Source of the DNA: CAZCWX01 sp964502465
GTDB taxonomy: Bacteria; Desulfobacterota; Binatia; Bin18
DNA length: 18,664 bases
Assembly: GCA_964502465.1 (NCBI GenBank)
Contig: CAZCWX010000653.1
Location: 1 to 18,664 of the forward strand
Direction: 5' to 3'
Below are positions 7,634 to 14,308 of the stretch, piece after piece; position 1 is the first letter of the stretch, and each line of letters begins with the position of its first letter. The translations under genes and the position numbers were made by a program. The notes below the pieces were generated by a model, which was not told where the DNA came from, made no database searches, and saw nothing but the letters and a program-made list of their open reading frames with translations.

Positions 7634-8458
7634 TTAAAGGACGACTTGCGCTGTCTGCTCCCGCTTCGCCCGCTCGTGAGCGAAATGCCGGCGTGCTCGC
7701 GCCAGATCTTCTGGCGTATCAATCTCTGTCCACCACAGCCCCTCAATGCAAGCGGTATTCACCTGCACCATGCTCGACATGGAGTTAATAACGGACAGAT
7801 ACCACAGGTGCAAAGCTGCCGGGGCTCGAATCGCCGCATCGAGCGCCGTCCGGAAGGCGCTGATACCCTCACCGCGGAATGCCATAAGACCGATCGACTC
7901 GCCACTGATGGTATGTGCGGCCAGCGTCTTCCCAATCGCACTGAGTTGTCTCCCACCATTCAGGGAGACTTTCATGTCATCGTCGTCGTATTCCGCCTTC
8001 CGGTCAATCGCTAAGGTAATAAGATCATGACGATACGCCAGCACACGGCTGAGGATCTCCGGCCGAAAGAGCGTATCACCGTTTAACAGGACGAAGTCTT
8101 CTGTCATTTCAGGGATCGCCAGCCAGCAGGTCGCAAGGTTATTCGAGGTCTCGAAGAATGGATTATAACGGATACGGACTTCGAGGTTCTCGATCGGATG
8201 AGCAGCGAGGAACCGTTCGACCTTTTCTGCGGCAAACCCCACCATAACAGTGACATATCGGATACCGCAGCAGGCCAGCGTACGCAGCTGTAACTCAAGA
8301 ACTGGGTGGTCAACATCGACTGGCAAGAGGCACTTCGGTTCATCGGCGGTTAATGGCAACAGCCGTCGCCCCTGACCGGCACTCAGGACAATTGCCTTCT
8401 GTAACGGCCGTAGCGTATGACTCGCTAGTCCCCCGTTGGGTGGAGAGGCACTCGTCAT
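7634..8458 (-). CDS. sugar/alcohol-phosphate nucleotidyltransferase (LicC/IPCT-like)
   Basis: This predicted NTP transferase (274 residues) joins a nucleotide to a phospho-alcohol or sugar phosphate. The nucleotide loop SAGQGRRLLPLT is at residues 26-37 and PKCLLPV at 41-47. LLNGDT at 124-129 holds the metal-binding D128. NPFFETSNNLATCW (99-112), the acidic DDDDMKV at 158-164 and a late WTEIDTPEDL resemble phosphocholine and inositol-1-phosphate cytidylyltransferases more than glucose-phosphate enzymes. I chose ATG 8458, close to the conserved start; a TTG at 8491 would add 11 unconserved residues. It is first in an operon with ELM1 copy B. It could supply the CDP-alcohol used by the phosphatidyltransferase at 202-1443, whose own N-terminal domain seems degenerate. 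Substrate choice is inference. Confidence 0.8.
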   Translation of the reverse strand: MTSASPPNGGLASHTLRPLQKAIVLSAGQGRRLLPLTADEPKCLLPVDVDHPVLELQLRTLACCGIRYVTVMVGFAAEKVERFLAAHPIENLEVRIRYNPFFETSNNLATCWLAIPEMTEDFVLLNGDTLFRPEILSRVLAYRHDLITLAIDRKAEYDDDDMKVSLNGGRQLSAIGKTLAAHTISGESIGLMAFRGEGISAFRTALDAAIRAPAALHLWYLSVINSMSSMVQVNTACIEGLWWTEIDTPEDLARARRHFAHERAKREQTAQVVL

Positions 8459-8481
8459 CGCTTTCCGAGAAAAAGGGAGGA

Positions 8482-8511
8482 TTGTATACAAGCCACCGTG
8501 CTCGGTATAAG
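8482..8511 (+). promoter_or_regulatory. possible promoter for lptFG with overlapping palindrome
   Basis: TATAAG at 8506-8511 (5 of 6 to the -10 consensus) lies 18 nt after TTGTAT at 8482-8487, a weak -35. Transcription would start near 8518, just ahead of the Shine-Dalgarno at 8531. The -35 region is part of the perfect palindrome TTGTATACAA (8482-8491), placed between divergent genes. Pattern match only. Confidence 0.35.
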
Positions 8512-8541
8512 AGAAAACGATGAGAGAATCAAGGAGGAGCG

Positions 8542-10827
8542 TTGCAAAGGGCTGATAAGAGCGACCCGTATATCATTATGTCCCCCACACCCTTCCCCCG
8601 CCGGCGCCTTGGGAAAACGCTCCGGTGGTATATTGCACAAGAACTTGTTTTCCCGACGGTCATTTCCCTTGTCGGACTGACAACCCTGGTGCTCACCAAG
8701 GATCTCTTAGGGTTCTCAGACCTGGTCATCAACCGTGGTTTCGGAGCCAGCACCGTCGCGTGGATTGCTTTTTATGAAGTTGTGCCGCTCATCGCCCGTA
8801 CCCTTCCCTTTGCCGTTCTTATCGGTGCACTGGTGGGGCTCGGTCGCCTGAGGGCGGATCTGGAAATCCTCTCGCTGGAAGCTGTCGGTGTTCCCAGCCG
8901 ACGGCTCGTTGGCCCGGTGCTCACATTTGCCGCACTCGCAACGGCCATTGGTCTGTTCCTTTCCTTTTCTGCGTCTCCGTGGGCCAGCCGCTCTCTCGAT
9001 GCTGCCCTCCAACAAGTGGCACAGGCCACCCCCGGCATTGCGCTCCGCCCGGGCACCGTCCACGAGTTCAGTGGCATCAAGATAGCTGCCCGCGAGATTT
9101 CCGCTCGCGGAGATCACCTGCGCGGCGTGTTGCTCTGGATTCCCGACTTCGGACACACTATTTTCGCTGAACGCGGGGAATTAGCATCCCAACAAGACGG
9201 GCCCGCTCAGCTCCTCTTGCATGATGTGGAAATGCTTACCTCTCCTCGCAGCGGGAGTGGAGATGCGATGATGCGCTTTGGCACTTTCACGACGACGCTC
9301 CAGCAGGAGACCAATTCTTCGCGATCAGTCAAAGACTCGCTTGCCGGGGAATCAGTGCAGCAGCTCGTCATCCTCACTCAGTCGGACGAAGAAGGGGGCA
9401 AGACCTCACGGAGAGCCTTAACGGAGCTGCACCGTCGTTTTTCTCATCCTGTCGCCAGTCTGGTCTTCGGTCTGCTCGCAGTCCCTCTCTCCCTGTGTGG
9501 GCGTCATTTCTCTCGTGCCGCTGGCGCAGTCGCCGGACTGCTCATGACTGTTGGGTATTATGGGCTCGTCCAACTTGGTGAGGGTCTGATACAAGCAGAC
9601 ATCGTAACCGTCGGGTTTGGTGTGTGGCTGCCCAATATCACCATCGGTGTGTTCGCTATCCTCTTGCTCTGGCAGGAGCATCTGCGGGTGGTTTGGGATC
9701 GCCGTATCAGGGATGGATTCTTTGAACAGACATCACCTGGTCAAGAAGCCCCTCTCCCTCGTGCCCGGCGTTATATTTTGCAGCGCTACGTCGTCCGTCA
9801 GTACCTGCAAACCCTTTTCGTCAGTTTTTCGCTCCTTCTTGTAGGCTATCTGCTTGTTGATATGCTTGAGCGTCTGGAGTGGTTCGCGCGCTACCATACG
9901 GAGGCCCTTACCATAGTGCAGTTTTACGGAGCACGGATTCCTTTGCTGGCTTCGCGGGTGATCCCTATGGCCCTCCTTCTGGCAACGGCGTTAACAGTCA
10001 GCCTGTTCGCTGCGCACAGAGAACTCATCGCCATGCGCGCCTGTGGCCTCTCTGTCATCCATATGCTCGCTTCGATCCTGTTTATTTGCGGCCTGATTGC
10101 GCCGGGATATTTTTTGCTCAATGAGGCTGTCGTTCCCCACACGAACGCCTTGGCCGACCAGATCAAAGATATACAGATCAAAAGACGCGGGCCAGACGCA
10201 GGTCTGGTGCACATGGCGATTTGGTATTGGGCTGGTACCCATGTCTCTCAAGCTACCCAACTCGATGCGAAACTGGGAGAGGCGCAGGGAGTATCAATCT
10301 ATGAACTCGGAGAGAAGGGGCTCCCCATAAGCCGCACAGATGCGCAATCGGCTCGACACATTGGCAATGGCATCTGGGAACTTGTCGAGCCACGACGGGT
10401 TGAAATATCGGATCAGGGGCTGCGGGAAACACCCGCCACTCCCTTCGTGCGGCTAGGTGAAGCTCCAAGTACTATCATCGATACTATGCACCTTGGGACG
10501 TGGCAGCTTGCCCGGGCCATTGCCGAGACAGAGGGGCATGGGTACGATGCGACAAAGTATCGGGTCGATCTGCACGTCAAGCTGGCTTCACCGCTCGCGT
10601 GTTTGCTGCTCCCAACCGTGGTGCTTTTCTTTGCGGTAGGTGGCCCTCCCTTCCCCAGTCCAGCGCTGACGCTGCTTGCCAGCATCGTGCTCGGTGTCGG
10701 GTATATACTCGTCACTGGCGTCTGTGCTTCACTTGGGTACGGAGGTTTTATTCCGCCGAGTGCTGCCGGGTGGGGCCCCCTTTCCCTGCTGGCAGTTTTC
10801 ACGAGTTTTGCGGCTGTGCGCAGCTAG
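8542..10827 (+). CDS. lptFG: fused LptF-LptG lipopolysaccharide export permease
   Basis: One uninterrupted 761-residue ORF encodes both permease subunits of the LptB2FG transporter, which extracts LPS from the inner membrane and passes it to the LptC/LptA bridge. Residues 1 to about 400 match LptF: three helices, a periplasmic beta domain beginning near SPWASRSLDAAL and PGIALRPG, then ELHRRFSHPVASLVFGLLAVPLSL with the last three helices. Residues from about 405 (RARRYILQRYVVRQYL) match LptG, including YRVDLHVKLASPLACLLLP. The cytoplasmic coupling helices that dock on the ATPase LptB are present twice, DLEILSLEAVGV from 106 and ELIAMRACGLS from 494. Typical LptF and LptG are each about 360 residues, so 761 equals both plus a short charged linker. 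TTG start with AAGGAGG 4 nt upstream; ATG 8578 is the alternative. No lptB, lptC or lptA is in the window. Confidence 0.92.
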   Translation: MQRADKSDPYIIMSPTPFPRRRLGKTLRWYIAQELVFPTVISLVGLTTLVLTKDLLGFSDLVINRGFGASTVAWIAFYEVVPLIARTLPFAVLIGALVGLGRLRADLEILSLEAVGVPSRRLVGPVLTFAALATAIGLFLSFSASPWASRSLDAALQQVAQATPGIALRPGTVHEFSGIKIAAREISARGDHLRGVLLWIPDFGHTIFAERGELASQQDGPAQLLLHDVEMLTSPRSGSGDAMMRFGTFTTTLQQETNSSRSVKDSLAGESVQQLVILTQSDEEGGKTSRRALTELHRRFSHPVASLVFGLLAVPLSLCGRHFSRAAGAVAGLLMTVGYYGLVQLGEGLIQADIVTVGFGVWLPNITIGVFAILLLWQEHLRVVWDRRIRDGFFEQTSPGQEAPLPRARRYILQRYVVRQYLQTLFVSFSLLLVGYLLVDMLERLEWFARYHTEALTIVQFYGARIPLLASRVIPMALLLATALTVSLFAAHRELIAMRACGLSVIHMLASILFICGLIAPGYFLLNEAVVPHTNALADQIKDIQIKRRGPDAGLVHMAIWYWAGTHVSQATQLDAKLGEAQGVSIYELGEKGLPISRTDAQSARHIGNGIWELVEPRRVEISDQGLRETPATPFVRLGEAPSTIIDTMHLGTWQLARAIAETEGHGYDATKYRVDLHVKLASPLACLLLPTVVLFFAVGGPPFPSPALTLLASIVLGVGYILVTGVCASLGYGGFIPPSAAGWGPLSLLAVFTSFAAVRS

Positions 10828-11056
10828 AGAGAACGTTCATCCCAGAGAAAGGGAAATGTTGCCTGATCAGGCAGAGGCATCTCCACCAGGTTTCCCCCAG
10901 AAATCACTACATTTGCTGATTGTCCGCATACTGTGACCCGATTTTCCTTCGCCGCTTTTCTCCCTCTTCCCCAGCAGCTACGAACGAGGTGTTGATTTTT
11001 CTGTAGTATTCTCATTTTCACTTTGTGGCCCGGACCTTGCAGGTTCTTGAGAGCGT
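10828..11056. other. intergenic spacer after lptFG
   Basis: No convincing gene is seen here. It contains a perfect 14-bp palindrome, TGCCTGATCAGGCA at 10860-10873, without a following T-tract. A T-rich stretch around 10990-11020 may hold the promoter of the downstream secreted-protein gene, but no well-spaced -35/-10 pair stands out. I see no intrinsic terminator. Confidence 0.4.
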
Positions 11057-11116
11057 CGGCGGCTGGAGTCCTGAGAACCTTCTCACCGTACTTGCACTTG
11101 CACCCTCCAGCCGCCG
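11057..11116 (+). promoter_or_regulatory. long-stem leader hairpin upstream of the secreted repeat protein
   Basis: CGGCGGCTGGAG at 11057-11068 and CTCCAGCCGCCG at 11105-11116 pair perfectly over 12 bp. Inside the loop, TGAGA (11072-11076) and TCTCA (11081-11085) form a second small hairpin around ACCT. The outer stem ends 4 nt before the AGGAGGT Shine-Dalgarno (11121-11127), so it would sit in the mRNA leader and could affect translation or stability. It could equally be a dispersed repeat. Confidence 0.45.
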
Positions 11117-11137
11117 CACTAGGAGGTCTTCATACCC

Positions 11138-11827
11138 ATGCTGAGCCATCCCCTTCGCTACAGATTGCTGGCTGCTATCTGTATGCTTACTTTCTTGTTG
11201 CTCTGGGAAGGGTTGGACATCACCTCATGTGCACAGGCTTACACCTTCACAACAGACAACCATCGAGGCCAGACCCTTTCGCCTTCCAGTCCCTTTCCTC
11301 AGCCCTTCCGGTCTCGGCCTCTGCGCTGTCCGAGCTTGCAGAAGTTCAGCTACAATCCGGAAACTGCAGAACTCGAGTGGGAAATCGAGCAGTACAAGTC
11401 AGCACGCCCCTGGGCTGTTCTGATTGATCCTGCAGGACAGCCGGCAACCCCTGACCTCACCGGCTCTCTGATTGACCCTGCTCCGGGACCATGGATTCTT
11501 TCGTATGGGGCAAAGTCGTGTTCATACCAAGCGACAGCAACGCTTGATATCCCACGGGCCCTTGCCTGTCCCTCGCTTGAAGATTTTTCGTATGATACAG
11601 AAACGAAAGAGCTACAATGGGCTATCAATCCTCAGGGAAATACCAGTACCTTTGTTGATGTCATCAATCCCGCTGGCTCAGTCGCCAGTCATTCACTAGA
11701 GGGATCACTGTTCGATCCCCTGTCTGGGACCTGGGTGGTGGAGTATGGTGCGCAAAACGGGTGCGACTTCATGGGGGCCATTTTCACTGACGTCCCCTCC
11801 ACTGAAGCGCCGGGGACGTCACCGTAG
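11138..11827 (+). CDS. secreted protein of two tandem cysteine-bounded repeats, function unknown
   Basis: I do not recognise this 229-residue protein. Residues 1-34 look like a signal peptide: basic start (RYR), hydrophobic core LLAAICMLTFLLLW, and a possible cleavage after AQA. After a proline/serine-rich linker (45-62) two similar units follow with an 80-residue period. Unit 1 (about 64-139) begins CPSLQKFSY and unit 2 (about 144-220) begins CPSLEDFSY; each continues with an EL.W strand, an (I)DPAG or NPAG turn, GSL.DP, and W..(S/E)YGA before a second cysteine (C128, C209). One disulfide per unit is likely, in a small beta-sandwich fold. It should be periplasmic or extracellular. ATG with AGGAGGT 10 nt upstream. 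Preceded by a leader hairpin; monocistronic and convergent with the next gene. Confidence 0.75.
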   Translation: MLSHPLRYRLLAAICMLTFLLLWEGLDITSCAQAYTFTTDNHRGQTLSPSSPFPQPFRSRPLRCPSLQKFSYNPETAELEWEIEQYKSARPWAVLIDPAGQPATPDLTGSLIDPAPGPWILSYGAKSCSYQATATLDIPRALACPSLEDFSYDTETKELQWAINPQGNTSTFVDVINPAGSVASHSLEGSLFDPLSGTWVVEYGAQNGCDFMGAIFTDVPSTEAPGTSP

Positions 11828-11877
11828 AAAAGCAAAAGAACGACAGAACGATATTCCTGACTGCTCAAGAGATCTCG

Positions 11878-12288
11878 CTATCCGCTAGAGGTGCTGCCGC
11901 TCACGAGTCTTTGATATCCGTCTTTGGTTTTCTTTATCTTTTTGTCCTTCACCCAGCGCGACACACCTGCGTACACCTGTTCCATCGGCTTCCCGGTTTT
12001 CTGAGCGACATCTTTTGCCGTAAAATTTGGAGTCAGCTCGGCAAGCACGGCATTCCAATCGAGTCGCGGCCGTTTGCCTTTCCGCCCCTGTAAGGAACCT
12101 ATCGCTCCCCCTGCTCTTCTGCCTGAGGTGCCAAGAGCTCGCATCCACCGCGCTGCCTCTGCTTTCAGCATTGCGAGTTCTCGCTCTCGCCGAACGATTT
12201 CCTGTTGCAGGGAGGATAAGGCTTTAGTTGTTTGCTGTTTAAGGGCCGAAAGAACCGCTCGTGGTGTAGCACTCTGCGACATGTACAT
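11878..12288 (-). CDS. small coiled-coil protein with C-terminal winged-helix-like domain
   Basis: Unrecognised basic protein of about 136 residues. After the start (MYMSQSATPRAVLSAL) the N-terminal half is a charged helix with heptad-like spacing (TKALSSLQQEIVRRERELAM), likely a coiled coil for oligomerisation. A basic glycine-rich linker (GRKGKRPR) leads to a compact C-terminal domain of about 50 residues (DWNAVLAELTPNFTAKDVA, then KPMEQVYAGVSRWVKDKKIK) with the look of a helix-turn-helix or winged helix. DNA binding is therefore likely, but no target is known. ATG at 12288 or 12282 fits best; the frame is open to a TTG at 12339, but the added residues look like translated spacer. It is separated from rmlD by 285 bp of AT-rich DNA, which suggests its own promoter. 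Confidence 0.6.
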   Translation of the reverse strand: MYMSQSATPRAVLSALKQQTTKALSSLQQEIVRRERELAMLKAEAARWMRALGTSGRRAGGAIGSLQGRKGKRPRLDWNAVLAELTPNFTAKDVAQKTGKPMEQVYAGVSRWVKDKKIKKTKDGYQRLVSGSTSSG

Positions 12289-12573
12289 ACCCCGTATTGA
12301 AAAGTAGTGTATTGTTACAGAAATAAAAATGACAGGCAACTCATATCACGATTACATGTCATGATTAGAGAGAACAATCTTCAGGTGTAGAGGGAAATAA
12401 TCTCAGATATGCATTGCTCCATAACATATGGAGTGCAAAAAACGGCTCCTCTCGACCCAATAAGTAGTCACAGTGTACATATCCTTGCGAATGCAAAGGG
12501 TAGGATACCCGTGCTTGCTTCAATATAATCAAACCTCTCTCTCAGTGACTTTCGTAGACACAACAGCTATTCC
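12289..12573. other. AT-rich spacer between rmlD and the winged-helix gene
   Basis: This stretch is visibly more AT-rich than its surroundings and has no credible gene. On the minus strand TTGCCT (around 12335-12340) lies about 16-17 nt before an AACAAT-like -10 box, a weak candidate promoter for the winged-helix gene. CTCCAT and ATGGAG near 12417-12436 form a small hairpin followed by six A on the plus strand. That arrangement is not a terminator in either direction. Confidence 0.35.
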
Positions 12574-13419
12574 TCATAATGTTCCTGAACTTTCTTGCAT
12601 CTTTTGAGCAAATGTCACCAGCCCTTCTTCCCATGGGGGAAGGAGGATTTCTGGGTCTTGCAGCGTCGTGAGGATCGAATAACGTGGACGCTCGGCTGGC
12701 CGAGGGAACTCTGCGGTCGCGACCGGTGTCACGAGCGTACGGACGCCGAGGTGACGGTACAATGCTCGCGTCAGATCAAACCAGCTCGTTCCTCCTCGTC
12801 CGGCCAAGTGATACGTTCCGTATGCGTCAGTAGAGAGTAATTGCGCAATTGCCGCAGCGAGGTGCGGTGCATAGGTCGGTGAGCCAACCTGATCACTCAC
12901 GACGCGCACCTCAGGAGATTGTTGGGCAAGTGCACACATTGTTTTGGGAAAGTTCTGTCCCCACAGATGATAGAGCCAAGCGGTGCGGACTACATAATGA
13001 CGCGGGTTGAGAGTCCGTACCGCTTCTTCGCCAGCGAGTTTACTTGCGCCATACACTGATTTAGGGTTGGGGTAGTCAAACTCATGATACGGACGTTTAC
13101 TGGTCCCATCGAAAACATAGTCGGTCGAAACGTGGAGCAGTGGAATACTGTGGGCGGCAGTGACTAACGCCAGGTTACGCGGGCCGAGCGCATTCACACG
13201 GTACGCTGCGTCTGGCTCTTGTTCAGCCGTATCGACCTGATTATAGGCTGCCGTATTCACGATGATATCGGGACGAGAGGTCTCTATGACCTGACGCACG
13301 ACATCGAGCCGAACGATATCGCAGCGAGAGTGGTCAAGAGCAATACAGTCGTAGGAAGTGAGGACTTCCCGCAACGCCCGACCAAGCTGACCATTAGCAC
13401 CTGAGATCAGGATTTTCAT
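12574..13419 (-). CDS. rmlD: dTDP-4-dehydrorhamnose reductase (RmlD family)
   Basis: This NADPH-dependent short-chain reductase makes the last step of dTDP-L-rhamnose synthesis in the cytosol, feeding LPS O-chains or other glycans. In 281 residues it shows the Rossmann loop GANGQLG at 7-13, NTAAYNQVD at 55-63, STDYVFDG at 98-105 and the catalytic YxxxK at Y123/K127 (YGASK), then VVSDQVGSPTYA for substrate binding. I chose ATG 13419, with GGAG about 8 nt upstream; a GTG at 13428 would add three residues. The other genes of the pathway (rmlA, rmlB, rmlC) are absent from the window, so it either completes a pathway encoded elsewhere or reduces a related 4-keto sugar. A 12-bp palindrome overlaps its ribosome binding region. 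Confidence 0.88.
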   Translation of the reverse strand: MKILISGANGQLGRALREVLTSYDCIALDHSRCDIVRLDVVRQVIETSRPDIIVNTAAYNQVDTAEQEPDAAYRVNALGPRNLALVTAAHSIPLLHVSTDYVFDGTSKRPYHEFDYPNPKSVYGASKLAGEEAVRTLNPRHYVVRTAWLYHLWGQNFPKTMCALAQQSPEVRVVSDQVGSPTYAPHLAAAIAQLLSTDAYGTYHLAGRGGTSWFDLTRALYRHLGVRTLVTPVATAEFPRPAERPRYSILTTLQDPEILLPPWEEGLVTFAQKMQESSGTL

Positions 13420-13429
13420 ACTATGCACT

Positions 13430-13441
13430 CCAATATATTGG
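13430..13441. promoter_or_regulatory. 12-bp palindrome overlapping the rmlD translation start region
   Basis: CCAATATATTGG is a perfect palindrome lying 10 bp upstream of the rmlD ATG and covering part of its Shine-Dalgarno. It could be an operator or a small mRNA hairpin; no bound factor can be inferred. Confidence 0.3.
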
Positions 13442-13549
13442 CGTGCACGTCATAGCAAAAAGGCCGTCCAAATACAAACTTGATGAAGCACTAAATCAGA
13501 CCTACGATTTTGGTCCACTTCACCAGCTGGGTACCTCGGTGCTGTCACG

Positions 13550-13645
13550 CTGAGCGGAGCGAAGCATCTCTCTGCAAGACCCTTCATGGCATTGATCCTG
13601 AGTGAAGCCAAAGCCTGCCCTGAGCGGAGCGAAGGGGACTCAGGG
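13550..13645. repeat. paired 15-bp repeats with palindromic end, dispersed-repeat type
   Basis: CTGAGCGGAGCGAAG occurs at 13550-13564 and exactly again at 13620-13634, 70 bp apart in the same orientation. The second copy is part of a hairpin, CCCTGAG at 13618-13624 pairing with CTCAGGG at 13639-13645. The motif belongs to a style of short repeat scattered through many environmental genomes. It occupies the 362-bp spacer between the divergent rmlD and CBS genes, in which I see no gene. Confidence 0.65.
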
Positions 13646-13781
13646 TGATAAGGCGAAGGTGCCGATCTGTTGTGCTCTGATTGAACCATTTTCCGTCTCT
13701 TGACTGTCCCTGTTGCCAGACGCGCAACGAGGGGGCTATGATGGGTGGTGTCCGTGAAATGTTTCAGGAGGCAGGAATGTC

Positions 13782-14213
13782 ATGAAAATTAGAGACATTT
13801 TGCACGGCAAAGGCACAGAGGTTGCAACCATCAGTCCAGAAGCGACCATTCACGAAGCTATGACAGCACTGGTGAGCCGCCGCATCGGCTCCCTGGTCGT
13901 CACCGACGAAAAAAGAAAAATTCTCGGAATCATCACTGAGCGTGACATTTTACGCGAGTGTACCGCTCGGAGTGAGCGAATCAAAGAGACCCTCGTGCGG
14001 GAGGTCATGACTCCCGATCTCATCATCGGCGTGCCAGACGATGAAGTGAGTTATGTGATGGGGATTATGACGCAGAACCGTATTCGCCATCTCCCAGTGA
14101 TGACTGACGAACACCTGGAAGGCCTCATCTCGATCGGTGACGTGGTGAAGGCCCAGCTTGAAGAAACTGAGTTCGAGAATCGCTATCTCAAGGATTTTAT
14201 TCAGCGGCAGTAA
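13782..14213 (+). CDS. tandem CBS-domain protein
   Basis: This stand-alone CBS pair (Bateman module, 143 residues) usually senses adenine nucleotides and regulates a partner protein. CBS1 spans about 8-62 (VATISPEATIHEAM, then GSLVVTDEKRKILGIITERD), and CBS2 about 74-130 (VMTPDLIIGVPDDE, then IRHLPVMTDEHLEGLISIGD). The two GIIT/ERD and LISIGD strands with their trailing aspartates are the usual ribose-contact positions. The C-terminal tail LEETEFENRYLKDFIQRQ is a typical helical end for short CBS proteins. ATG with AGGAGG about 10 nt upstream. It is monocistronic, divergent from rmlD and convergent with the oxidoreductase gene. No kinase, channel or IMP dehydrogenase domain is attached, so its partner is unknown. 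Confidence 0.9.
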   Translation: MKIRDILHGKGTEVATISPEATIHEAMTALVSRRIGSLVVTDEKRKILGIITERDILRECTARSERIKETLVREVMTPDLIIGVPDDEVSYVMGIMTQNRIRHLPVMTDEHLEGLISIGDVVKAQLEETEFENRYLKDFIQRQ

Positions 14214-14308
14214 AGGCGGCGACAGACGGATGAGAGCATGGGGGAAGGGAGCAACGGAGAAAGAGCTTGCATGCCCCTCCCCCCCCGTTCTCCCATTCTT
14301 CTCTCTGA

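Noticed and set aside
7448..8014. Plus-strand ORF of 188 residues
   Set aside because: Antisense to the nucleotidyltransferase and the start of ELM1 copy B; composition looks like a shadow frame.
11023..11427. Plus-strand ORF of 134 residues overlapping the leader hairpin
   Set aside because: It overlaps the secreted protein gene in another frame and lacks its good ribosome site and signal peptide.
12410..12442. Hairpin CTCCAT/ATGGAG as a terminator for rmlD
   Set aside because: On the rmlD transcript the T-run precedes the stem instead of following it.
13500..13690. CRISPR-like array
   Set aside because: Only two copies of a 15-bp repeat with unequal context; no regular spacers and no cas genes.
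14214..14308. G-run/C-run pairing after the CBS gene as a terminator
   Set aside because: The stem is imperfect and has a long loop; there is no clear T-tract, only a C-rich stretch.
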